DNA of 64,000 bases from Flavobacterium potami (GTDB lineage: Bacteria > Bacteroidota > Bacteroidia > Flavobacteriales > Flavobacteriaceae): NCBI RefSeq assembly GCF_020026915.1, contig NZ_JAINUY010000005.1, forward strand, positions 62,001-126,000, written 5' to 3'. The notes under the pieces are model-generated. The model had not been told where the DNA came from. It did not search any database and was given only the letters and a program-made list of their open reading frames with translations. Both the position numbers and the translations under genes were made by a program. How positions within the stretch are numbered: the stretch's first letter is position 1; the number at the start of each line of letters is the position of its first letter. This document shows positions 57,745-64,000 of the stretch, piece by piece.

Positions 57745-59388
57745 ATGGCGATTAAAGTAACAATGCCTCGTTTGAGCGATACTATGACGGAAGGAACGGT
57801 AGCGACTTGGTTAAAAAAAGTAGGCGATAAAGTTAGCGAAGGAGATATCCTTGCTGAAATTGAAACAGACAAAGCAACAATGGAGTTCGAATCTTTTAAC
57901 GAAGGAACTCTTTTACATATCGGAATTCAAGCTGGAGAAACTGCTCCAGTTGATTCATTATTAGCCATCATTGGTAAAGAAGGAGAAGATATTTCTGCTC
58001 TTTTAGCTGGTGGTGACGCTCCTGCTGCTGAAGCTCCAAAAGCGGATGCTCCTGCTGCAGAAGCAAAAACAGAAACTGCTGCTCCTGCAAAAGCTGCAAC
58101 TGAATTACCAAAAGGTGTTGTAGTTGTAACTATGCCTCGTTTGAGCGACACTATGACTGAAGGTACAGTAGCAACTTGGTTGAAAAAAGTTGGCGATACT
58201 GTTGCTGAAGGTGATATCTTAGCAGAAATTGAAACTGACAAAGCTACTATGGAGTTTGAGTCTTTCAATGCCGGTACATTATTATACATCGGAATTCAAG
58301 AAGGAAGCACTGCGCCAGTTGATAGTTTATTAGCTATCATCGGACCTGCAGGAACTGACATTTCTGGAATTGCAGATAACTTTACTGCCGGAGGTACTGC
58401 AACTGCAAGTGCTCCTGCTGCTGAAGAAACAAAAGCTGCTCCTGCTGCTGAAAAAGCTCCAGAAGCTGTAGCTGACAATTCAAACGGAAGAGTTTTAGCT
58501 TCGCCATTAGCTAAGAAAATTGCTTCTGATAAAGGAATCCAATTATCTCAAGTTAAAGGATCTGGAGAAAACGGACGTATCGTAAAAAGCGATATCGAAA
58601 ACTTTACTCCATCTGCGCAAGCTGCTCCATCTTCAAATACTTCAGCACCTGCTGCTAAAGGAGAAGAAAAAGCTGCTGCTCCAAAAGTATTTGTTCCTGC
58701 TGGAGAAGTTTACACAGAAGAGATCAAAAACTCTCAAATGCGTAAAATCATTGCAAAACGTCTTTCTGAATCATTATTCACTGCTCCTCACTACAACTTA
58801 GTGATCGAAGTAAGCATGGACGAAGCAATGCAAGCTAGAGCTGCTATCAACAGCGTTCCAGATACAAAAGTATCTTTCAACGATATGGTAATCAAAGCTT
58901 GTGCTTTAGCATTGAAAAAACATCCAAAAATCAACTCTACTTGGAAAGAAGATGCTATCATCATCAACCACCACGTAAACATTGGTGTTGCAGTAGCTGT
59001 TGAAGACGGATTAGTAGTTCCTGTATTGAAATTTACAGATGCTATGAGTTTATCTCAAATTGGTGGTTCAGTAAGAGATCTTGCTGGAAGAGCTAAAAAC
59101 AAAAAACTAGGACCACAAGAAATGGAAGGAAGCACATTTACAGTTTCTAACCTTGGTATGTTTGGTATTACTGAATTTAATTCAATCATTAACCAACCAA
59201 ACTCTGCAATCCTTTCTGTAGGTGCAATTGTTGAGAAACCAGTAGTTAAAAACGGTCAAATCGTAGTTGGAAACACAATGATGTTATCATTAGCTTGTGA
59301 CCACAGAACAATTGACGGTGCAACTGGAGCTCAGTTCTTACAAACATTAAAACAATACATCGAAAGCCCAGTTACTATGCTAGCTTAA
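57745..59388 (+). CDS. pdhC: Pyruvate dehydrogenase E2, dihydrolipoamide acetyltransferase with two lipoyl domains
   Basis: The 547-aa product has two nearly identical lipoyl domains (about 1-80 with lipoyl Lys43, and about 125-203 with Lys166, both in EIETDKATMEFESF), separated and followed by Ala/Pro-rich linkers. Next are a peripheral-subunit-binding domain (about 250-290, LASPLAKKIASDKGIQLSQVKGSGENGRIVKSDI) and the catalytic acyltransferase domain ending in CDHRTIDGATGAQFL, with the catalytic His. It accepts the acetyl group from E1 and passes it to CoA. It sits 4 nt downstream of pdhA; the E1-beta gene is absent here, as in other flavobacteria where it is encoded separately. Confidence 0.96.
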   Translation: MAIKVTMPRLSDTMTEGTVATWLKKVGDKVSEGDILAEIETDKATMEFESFNEGTLLHIGIQAGETAPVDSLLAIIGKEGEDISALLAGGDAPAAEAPKADAPAAEAKTETAAPAKAATELPKGVVVVTMPRLSDTMTEGTVATWLKKVGDTVAEGDILAEIETDKATMEFESFNAGTLLYIGIQEGSTAPVDSLLAIIGPAGTDISGIADNFTAGGTATASAPAAEETKAAPAAEKAPEAVADNSNGRVLASPLAKKIASDKGIQLSQVKGSGENGRIVKSDIENFTPSAQAAPSSNTSAPAAKGEEKAAAPKVFVPAGEVYTEEIKNSQMRKIIAKRLSESLFTAPHYNLVIEVSMDEAMQARAAINSVPDTKVSFNDMVIKACALALKKHPKINSTWKEDAIIINHHVNIGVAVAVEDGLVVPVLKFTDAMSLSQIGGSVRDLAGRAKNKKLGPQEMEGSTFTVSNLGMFGITEFNSIINQPNSAILSVGAIVEKPVVKNGQIVVGNTMMLSLACDHRTIDGATGAQFLQTLKQYIESPVTMLA

Positions 59389-59408
59389 TCTTTGTTAATT
59401 TTATAATT

Positions 59409-59448
59409 AAATCCCGTTTTGTTTATTCAAAACGGGATTTTTTGTTTA
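59409..59448 (+). terminator. Intrinsic terminator after pdhC
   Basis: A 13-bp stem AAATCCCGTTTTG / CAAAACGGGATTT with a 6-nt loop, followed by a T-rich run. Confidence 0.9.
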
Positions 59449-59479
59449 ATTTTCATCCTCTAATTCAATACCTCATAAT

Positions 59480-61327
59480 ATGAAGAAACTAATTCTTGTC
59501 GCTTTATTTCTGACAGCAATTGCCTGCCAGAAAAAAGAACAAACCGAAAAAACAGCAACCGTTGTTGATGAACACAGCTATTCTAAACCAGAACTTGCTG
59601 TCGCAAAACATCTTGACCTAGACATTAAAGTCGATTTTGATACGCAAACTATTTCAGGAAAAGCATCTTGGACCATCGATAATATCAGCAAAGGAAATGA
59701 AATCATCTTTGACGAAAACACTTTAAATATTACAAAAGTAACTTTAGGTGATGATGAAAAAGAAACTAAATTCGAGCTTGGAAAAGACACAGAGTTTCAC
59801 GGAAAACCAATTCATATTACAATTGAGCCGAACACAACTAAAGTTAACATCTATTATAACACAACAAAAGATGCTGTCGCACTACAATGGTTAAAACCAG
59901 AACAAACAGCAGATAAAAAGAAACCTTTTGTATTCTCACAAGGAGAAAGCGTCTGGTCTCGTACATGGATTCCTTGTCAGGATTCACCAGGAGTTCGTTT
60001 TACTTATAATGCAAAAGTGACGGTTCCTAAAGATTTATTGGCTGTAATGAGTGCTGTAAATCCGCAGAAGAAAAACGATACTGGAGTTTATACTTTTAAA
60101 CAAGACAAAGCGATTCCTTCTTATTTAATGGCAATTGCTGTTGGAGATATTGAATTTCAAGCTATTGACAACAGAACGGGAGTATACGCAGAACCTTCAA
60201 TGCTAAAGAAATCAGCTTACGAATTTGCTGAACTTGGGAAAATGGTTAATGCTGCTGAAAAACTTTACGGACCATACCGTTGGGGACGTTACGACGTTTT
60301 GGTTTTACCTCCAAGTTTCCCTTATGGCGGAATGGAAAATCCAAACCTAACTTTCTTAACTCCGGGTGTAATTGCAGGAGATCGTTCGCTGACCAGTTTA
60401 TTGGCGCATGAGTTAGGTCATAGCTGGAGCGGAAATTTAGTTACAAATGCTACTTGGGATGATATTTGGTTAAACGAAGGTTTCACAACTTATGTAGAGC
60501 ACCGAATTGGAGAAGCTATTTTTGGAAAGAAAGAATTTGAAATGCAAAATGTTATCACCAACAAAGAATTGACCGATAATGTTGCAGAATACGGAAATAC
60601 AAGTCCAGACACAAGACTTAAAGTAAGCTTAACAGGAAGAAATCCAGACGACGGAATCAGCATGATTCCTTACGTAAAAGGTTATGCATTTTTAAGAGTT
60701 ATTGAAAATGCTGTTGGTAGAGAGAAATTTGATCCGTTTATTAAAAACTATTTTGATTCTCACGCTTTTCAATCTATTACAACAGAAGATTTTGTGAAAT
60801 ATTTAAATGAAAATTTAATTAAAGGAGACAAAGCTTTAGCAGACAAAATCAAATTAGAAAATTGGATTTACAAACCAGGAATTCCATCAAACATTGTTCC
60901 TGTAAGTTCTACTGATTTTGACGCAATTGATGCTATTCAAAAAAGCTGGAGACAAACGGGCGTTGCAGGTTTGAGCAAAAAAATCACAACTACGGCAGAA
61001 AAACAGCATTTTATAGATCATCTTCCAGCTGATATTACAGTTGCAGAAATGGACGCAATTGATAAAGAATTCAATTTTACTAAAGGCGGAAATTTCATTA
61101 TCAAACGTCAATGGTTTGTTCAGGCGTTAATTCATCAATACAAACCGGCTTATCCTGCGATTGAGCAATTCTTAATTGGAATAAGCAGAACTGGATCTGT
61201 AATGACGCTTTATAAAGAAATGGTAAAAACTCCTGAAGGAAAAGTTTGGGCAAAACAGGTTTTTGAAAAAGCAAAATCGGGTTATCATGCTACGACTATT
61301 CAGGCTGTTGAAGGTATATTAAAATAG
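59480..61327 (+). CDS. M1-family metallopeptidase lipoprotein (aminopeptidase N / leukotriene A4 hydrolase-like)
   Basis: The 615-aa product has a lipoprotein signal (lipid Cys near 16, TAIACQKKEQTE). The M1 N-terminal beta domain includes SVWSRTWIPCQDSPGVRFTY. The exopeptidase motif GGMENPNLTFLTP precedes the zinc site HELGHSW (His310, Glu311, His314) with the third ligand Glu333 in WLNEGFTTYVE. The C-terminal helical domain and length resemble LTA4-hydrolase-type enzymes. It removes N-terminal residues from peptides; as a lipoprotein it should act in the periplasm or on the outer membrane. It stands alone after the pdh operon and is followed by a terminator. Confidence 0.94.
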   Translation: MKKLILVALFLTAIACQKKEQTEKTATVVDEHSYSKPELAVAKHLDLDIKVDFDTQTISGKASWTIDNISKGNEIIFDENTLNITKVTLGDDEKETKFELGKDTEFHGKPIHITIEPNTTKVNIYYNTTKDAVALQWLKPEQTADKKKPFVFSQGESVWSRTWIPCQDSPGVRFTYNAKVTVPKDLLAVMSAVNPQKKNDTGVYTFKQDKAIPSYLMAIAVGDIEFQAIDNRTGVYAEPSMLKKSAYEFAELGKMVNAAEKLYGPYRWGRYDVLVLPPSFPYGGMENPNLTFLTPGVIAGDRSLTSLLAHELGHSWSGNLVTNATWDDIWLNEGFTTYVEHRIGEAIFGKKEFEMQNVITNKELTDNVAEYGNTSPDTRLKVSLTGRNPDDGISMIPYVKGYAFLRVIENAVGREKFDPFIKNYFDSHAFQSITTEDFVKYLNENLIKGDKALADKIKLENWIYKPGIPSNIVPVSSTDFDAIDAIQKSWRQTGVAGLSKKITTTAEKQHFIDHLPADITVAEMDAIDKEFNFTKGGNFIIKRQWFVQALIHQYKPAYPAIEQFLIGISRTGSVMTLYKEMVKTPEGKVWAKQVFEKAKSGYHATTIQAVEGILK

Positions 61328-61329
61328 TA

Positions 61330-61386
61330 TTCAGTCGCAGTTTTCAGTCGCAGTTTGGATACTGGAAACTGAGACTGAAAATGAAA
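61330..61386. repeat. CAGTCGCAGTTTTCAG-type palindromic repeat
   Basis: GCAGTTTTCAGTCGCAGTTT is followed by its near-complement AAACTGAGACTGAAAA. The same family appears at 63364-63447. Confidence 0.65.
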
Positions 61387-61390
61387 ACTC

Positions 61391-61430
61391 AAAAAAATCC
61401 TCGTTTACAAATTGTAATCGGGGATTTTTT
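61391..61430 (+). terminator. Terminator of the M1 peptidase gene
   Basis: AAAAAATCCTCGTTTACAA pairs with TTGTAATCGGGGATTTTTT through a G-U-tolerant stem; a T run is on the plus-strand 3' side. Confidence 0.8.
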
Positions 61431-61439
61431 ATGCGCATT

Positions 61440-61472
61440 ATCTTTGTCAAAGTTTAAAACTTTGACAAAGAT
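61440..61472. repeat. Perfect 33-bp palindrome (ATCTTTGTCAAAGTTT)
   Basis: Two exact 16-bp arms (61440-61455 and 61457-61472) around one base. This sequence type is scattered in intergenic DNA of Flavobacterium genomes. Confidence 0.75.
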
Positions 61473-61496
61473 TCTTGATTTTGATTGCGGAGTTAC

Positions 61497-61528
61497 TTGC
61501 GAAGATTCCTCGTCCCTCGGAATGACAA
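61497..61528. repeat. Partial REP-like repeat (GTCATTCCGAGGGACGAGGA)
   Basis: The minus strand reads GTCATTCCGAGGGACGAGGA, the same class as the left arm of the repeat at 12831-12902 but without a second arm nearby. Confidence 0.55.
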
Positions 61529-61559
61529 CTAGATGAAAAAACTTTATAAAAGATGACAA

Positions 61560-61855
61560 AACAAATGTAAACATTCTTATAAAACCTAAATTAGCCCAGA
61601 TTGAAGCAGAAAGCCCGGAGTTCAAAAGCCTTATTTTTCTTGCCAGAAAACAGCGACCAACGGAAGCTCGTTTTATGGCTTAGAAAAATCAGGCTTTTGT
61701 GCAAGGACTTGAAGCGGAAAGCTGGATCAGCTCCTGAAAATAAAGCTAGGGAAAATTATCCATCACATAGCGTCAATCCTCCATGTTCTAAAATCTGTAA
61801 TCGTTGCAACTTTGTAATGTCAAAAGACAACAACAAATAACAACTTTAAATATTA
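61560..61855. other. Unexplained G+C-richer intergenic block
   Basis: About 300 nt between the M1 peptidase and AhpD-like genes, less A+T-rich than its surroundings. It contains two similar units, TTGAAGCAGAAAGCCCGGAG (61601-61620) and TTGAAGCGGAAAGCTGGA (61709-61726), about 108 nt apart. A frame through it is open in pieces but interrupted by stops. I do not recognise a gene or RNA family. Confidence 0.5.
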
Positions 61856-61861
61856 AATAAA

Positions 61862-62392
61862 ATGACACGATTAACAGCTTTAAACCCAGAAGAAGTAACA
61901 GGAAAAACTAAAGATTTATTCAACGCTGTACAAGCAAAATTAGGCGTTGTTCCGAACATGATGAGAACAATGGGAAATTCTCCAGCAGTTTTGGAAGGAT
62001 ATTTGAATTTAAGCGGTGCTTTGAGCCACGGAAAATTGAGCGCAAAAACTGGCGAATTAATTGCATTGGCCGTTTCAGAAAGCAATTCTTGTGATTATTG
62101 TTTAGCGGCTCACACATTTATTGGTGAGAAATTAGTAAAAGCAGATCCAGCAGTTTTACACGCAGCAAGAACAGGAAATTCTACAGACGCTAAAACAGAA
62201 GCGATTTTGCAATTGGCGAAAACTTTAATCAGCAAAAATGGTTTAGTAAATGACGAAGATGTAAATAAAGCTAAAACTGCTGGAGTTTCTGATGCAGAAA
62301 TTGCCGAAACTGTTGCACATACAGCTTTGAACGTATTAACAAACTACTTCAACAATTTAGCTAATACTGAAATTGACTTTCCTGCAGTATAA
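61862..62392 (+). CDS. Carboxymuconolactone decarboxylase / AhpD-like family protein
   Basis: The 176-aa product has the AhpD-type redox motif Cys77-x-x-Cys80 with His84 (SNSCDYCLAAH) in a helical core, and the KLGVVPNMMRTMGNSPAVLEGYL N-terminus typical of the uncharacterised peroxidase-related subgroup. It probably reduces alkyl hydroperoxides or serves as a thiol-dependent antioxidant; a decarboxylase role is unlikely. It is followed by an AraC-type regulator gene with a hairpin between them. Such pairs (AhpD-like gene and AraC regulator) suggest local regulation. Confidence 0.92.
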   Translation: MTRLTALNPEEVTGKTKDLFNAVQAKLGVVPNMMRTMGNSPAVLEGYLNLSGALSHGKLSAKTGELIALAVSESNSCDYCLAAHTFIGEKLVKADPAVLHAARTGNSTDAKTEAILQLAKTLISKNGLVNDEDVNKAKTAGVSDAEIAETVAHTALNVLTNYFNNLANTEIDFPAV

Positions 62393-62425
62393 ATAGCAAT
62401 CACACGATAACAAAAATCAATTTAT

Positions 62426-62460
62426 AAAGATAGTTGTGAATTTATTTCATAACTATCTTT
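62426..62460 (+). terminator. Terminator-like hairpin between the AhpD-like and AraC genes
   Basis: AAAGATAGTT(GTGAA) pairs with (TTCAT)AACTATCTTT around TTTAT. It ends exactly at the first possible ATG of the AraC gene, which argues for the later start at 62482. Confidence 0.7.
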
Positions 62461-62481
62461 ATGTTTTCAAAAACCAATTTT

Positions 62482-63360
62482 ATGAGCTCGCAAAATGTTT
62501 TTACTTTAATAAATCCACAAAACGGTAATTTAGCTTTCAAAATACTTTCTTTTGATGACAATAGCCATTTTGATTATTTACAGCGAAATAATTATTACTC
62601 TTTAATTTGGGTTACCAAAGGAAAAGGCAAAGTAAAAGCCGATTTTGCAGAACATTATTTTGAAGAAAACTCACTTCTCGCCTTTTCGCCTTATCAACCC
62701 TTTATGCTTTGTGTAAATGAGCCGATTGAAGGAATCGCAATTCATTTTCATTCTGATTTTTACTGCATTTATATGCACCAAAAAGAGGTTTCCTGCAATG
62801 GAGTTTTGTTCAACAATATTTATCAGCCACCATACGTAAAGGTTACAGAACAAGCAGCGCTAACTTTTAAAATGGTTATAGAGCAAATGAAAGCTGAGAT
62901 TCAAAACACAGAATTAGCGCAGTACGAGTTGCTTATTTCGTATCTGAAGATCTTTTTAATTACTGCTTCAAGATTAAAAACAGAACAATTGGAAGAAAAA
63001 AATTCGGTTCCAGATTCCAAAGAACCAGTAATTCTTCAAAGTCTAATTGATGCTATTGAACTGAATTTTAAAACCAAACATTCGGCAGGAAATTATGCCG
63101 ATTTATTGAATATTTCTCCAAAAGCGTTGGCCAAATTATCCAAAAATTACTTCAACAAAACTTTAACCGATTTAATTTCGGAAAGAATCGTTATCGAAGC
63201 CAAAAGAGAATTGTACATGACCAATAAAACGGTCAAAGAAATTGCTTACGAATTAGGTTATGATGATGAGCATTATTTCAGTCGTTTCTTTAAAACCAAT
63301 GCAGATGTTTCTCCGCAAATTTATCGCGAAACTGTAGGTTTTGGAAAAATGGAAGCTTAA
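62482..63360 (+). CDS. AraC-family transcriptional regulator
   Basis: The product is 292 aa from the ATG at 62482 (MSSQNVFTLINPQNG); the alternative ATG at 62461 abuts a hairpin. It has an N-terminal cupin-like sensing domain (about 10-150, FSPYQPFMLCVNEPIEGIAIHFHSDF) and C-terminal double HTH (about 190-290, FKTKHSAGNYADLLNISPKALAKLSKNYFNKTLTDLISERIVIEAKRELY... VKEIAYELGYDDEHYFSRFFKTNADVSPQIYR), the AraC signature. It is likely to control the upstream AhpD-like gene. The effector is unknown. Confidence 0.92.
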   Translation: MSSQNVFTLINPQNGNLAFKILSFDDNSHFDYLQRNNYYSLIWVTKGKGKVKADFAEHYFEENSLLAFSPYQPFMLCVNEPIEGIAIHFHSDFYCIYMHQKEVSCNGVLFNNIYQPPYVKVTEQAALTFKMVIEQMKAEIQNTELAQYELLISYLKIFLITASRLKTEQLEEKNSVPDSKEPVILQSLIDAIELNFKTKHSAGNYADLLNISPKALAKLSKNYFNKTLTDLISERIVIEAKRELYMTNKTVKEIAYELGYDDEHYFSRFFKTNADVSPQIYRETVGFGKMEA

Positions 63361-63363
63361 ATT

Positions 63364-63447
63364 AGTTTTCAGTCTCAGTTTTCAGTCGCAGTCACTAGTT
63401 ACTGCAAACTGAGACTGAAAACTGAGACTGAAAACTGAGACTGAAAA
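63364..63447. repeat. Palindrome with three tandem ACTGAGACTGAAA units
   Basis: Left arm AGTTTTCAGTCTCAG...; right side AAACTGAGACTGAAA repeated three times at 13-bp period, between the convergent AraC and glycosyltransferase genes. It belongs to the same family as 61330-61386. Confidence 0.75.
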
Positions 63448-64000
63448 CTACTTATTTTTCTCTTCGATCCATTTTGACATGTACATTGTGCTTTTATACG
63501 CGTGGTGTTGCAATAAATTTCCCATGAAGTTATGGAGACGATGGCTTTTTGAATCTGCTAAAAGTGAATTTGTTAATGAAATCAATTTATCTGAATAATC
63601 TTTTTTTTGATAACATTGATTAATGATTCTGATTCCGTTTTTTTGAGATTGTTTCCAAAGGTTTTCATCTTGATAAAGTGCAATTGCTTTTTTAGCAAAT
63701 TCTGCTGGATTATCTTCAATAAAGCCATTCCAAGATAAATCTTCGTGCATTGCTTCAGATCCAATAGAAGTTGTTATACTTGGCGTTCCGCATTGCATCG
63801 CTTCTAACAGCTTTCCTTTTAAACCTGCACCAAAGCGAATTGGCGCTAGAACAACTCTTGATTTCTTTACAATTTCATTAGCATCTTCTGCCCTTCCCAT
63901 GATATAAAAACCATTTTTAGGCTGATGCAATTGCAATACTTTTTGTGACGGATAAGCTCCGTAAACTTCTAAAACTGCTTCTGGAAAATCTTTTTTTATA
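63448..64000 (-). CDS. Glycosyltransferase (group 1/GT4-like), 5' end outside the window
   Basis: The reading frame stays open to the window edge, so only the C-terminal about 183 residues are present. The visible start of the ORF at 63936 is not the real one, because the in-frame upstream codons read KKDFPEAVLEVYGAYPSQKVLQLHQ. It shows the GT-B C-terminal donor-site pattern: GFYIMGRAEDANEIVKKSRVVLAPIRFGAGLKGKLLEAMQCGTPSITTSIGSEAM, with the conserved Glu of the EAMQCGTP motif. It probably transfers a sugar in surface glycan or O-antigen synthesis; donor and acceptor cannot be named. Confidence 0.87.
   Translation of the reverse strand, partial: IKKDFPEAVLEVYGAYPSQKVLQLHQPKNGFYIMGRAEDANEIVKKSRVVLAPIRFGAGLKGKLLEAMQCGTPSITTSIGSEAMHEDLSWNGFIEDNPAEFAKKAIALYQDENLWKQSQKNGIRIINQCYQKKDYSDKLISLTNSLLADSKSHRLHNFMGNLLQHHAYKSTMYMSKWIEEKNK

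Noticed and set aside
57927..58478. Antisense Ala/Ser-rich open frames in pdhC
   Set aside because: These are mirror images of the Ala/Pro-rich linkers and lipoyl repeats on the opposite strand, with no independent support.
61601..61840. Open frame of 79 codons in the intergenic block
   Set aside because: No signal, motif or start context. It overlaps the repeated GAAGC-GAAAGC units, and the parallel frame is broken by stops. I treat the block as non-coding.
63403..63447. CRISPR-like tandem repeats
   Set aside because: The 13-bp units are directly adjacent with no unique spacers, are part of a palindrome, and have no cas genes nearby.

Overview
The window looks like chromosome of a gliding Bacteroidota bacterium, most likely a Flavobacterium. 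It is strongly A+T-rich, its promoters match the Bacteroidota -7 box (TAnnTTTG), and it carries gldJ, the type IX secretion genes porU and porV, tandem SusC/SusD pairs, GLPGLI-family proteins and short palindromic repeats of the kind common in that genus. I saw no tRNA, rRNA, CRISPR array, phage or transposase gene.

Layout. (1) 0-5 kb, minus strand: a small secreted cysteine-containing peptide, two GLPGLI proteins and a TonB-receptor-like outer-membrane protein. (2) 5-11.4 kb, minus: a vitamin-uptake region made of a heptaprenyl/geranylgeranylglyceryl-phosphate synthase gene, a PnuC transporter, a NadR-like kinase fused to DUF4301, ArfB, and a TPP riboswitch driving a TonB receptor. (3) 11.4-12.8 kb, plus: a cysteine-free Crp/Fnr regulator next to a two-gene operon (membrane protein plus group III truncated haemoglobin) whose promoter carries an FNR-like palindrome. 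(4) 12.9-16.9 kb: phosphopantetheinyl transferase, ahcY, a WG-repeat-like protein and a frameshifted SMR transporter. (5) 17-20 kb: a dispersed Ada-type alkylation-repair set (AraC-MGMT fusion, 2OG-Fe oxygenase, Ada zinc-domain protein, AlkB), with the oxygenase gene bracketed by two copies of a MITE-like element.

(6) 20-47.6 kb: a Nudix-type regulator and a large beta-glucan utilisation locus, all minus strand apart from its sensor-regulator. Two SusC-SusD-surface-lipoprotein triplets are followed by four GH30 enzymes, GH16, GH3 and an endonuclease/exonuclease/phosphatase-fold protein. The enzyme set fits beta-1,3/1,6-glucan (laminarin or fungal/oomycete wall glucan). A divergent membrane-spanning Y_Y_Y/LuxR-type regulator sits at the head. 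Both susC promoters share the same architecture: paired direct repeats exactly 33 bp apart, a variant -7 box 35-36 bp further on, and an almost identical 5' leader. This is the observation I find most worth testing.

(7) 47.6-64 kb: conserved housekeeping and gliding genes (murF, gldJ, porU-porV, cdd, pdhA-pdhC, an M1 aminopeptidase lipoprotein), then a repeat-rich intergenic region, an AhpD-like protein, an AraC regulator and a glycosyltransferase cut by the window edge. PorU/PorV and GldJ belong to the machinery that exports and anchors T9SS cargo. The SusC/D complexes and surface lipoproteins of the glucan locus bind and import oligosaccharides, which the periplasmic or surface GH30/GH3/GH16 enzymes trim.
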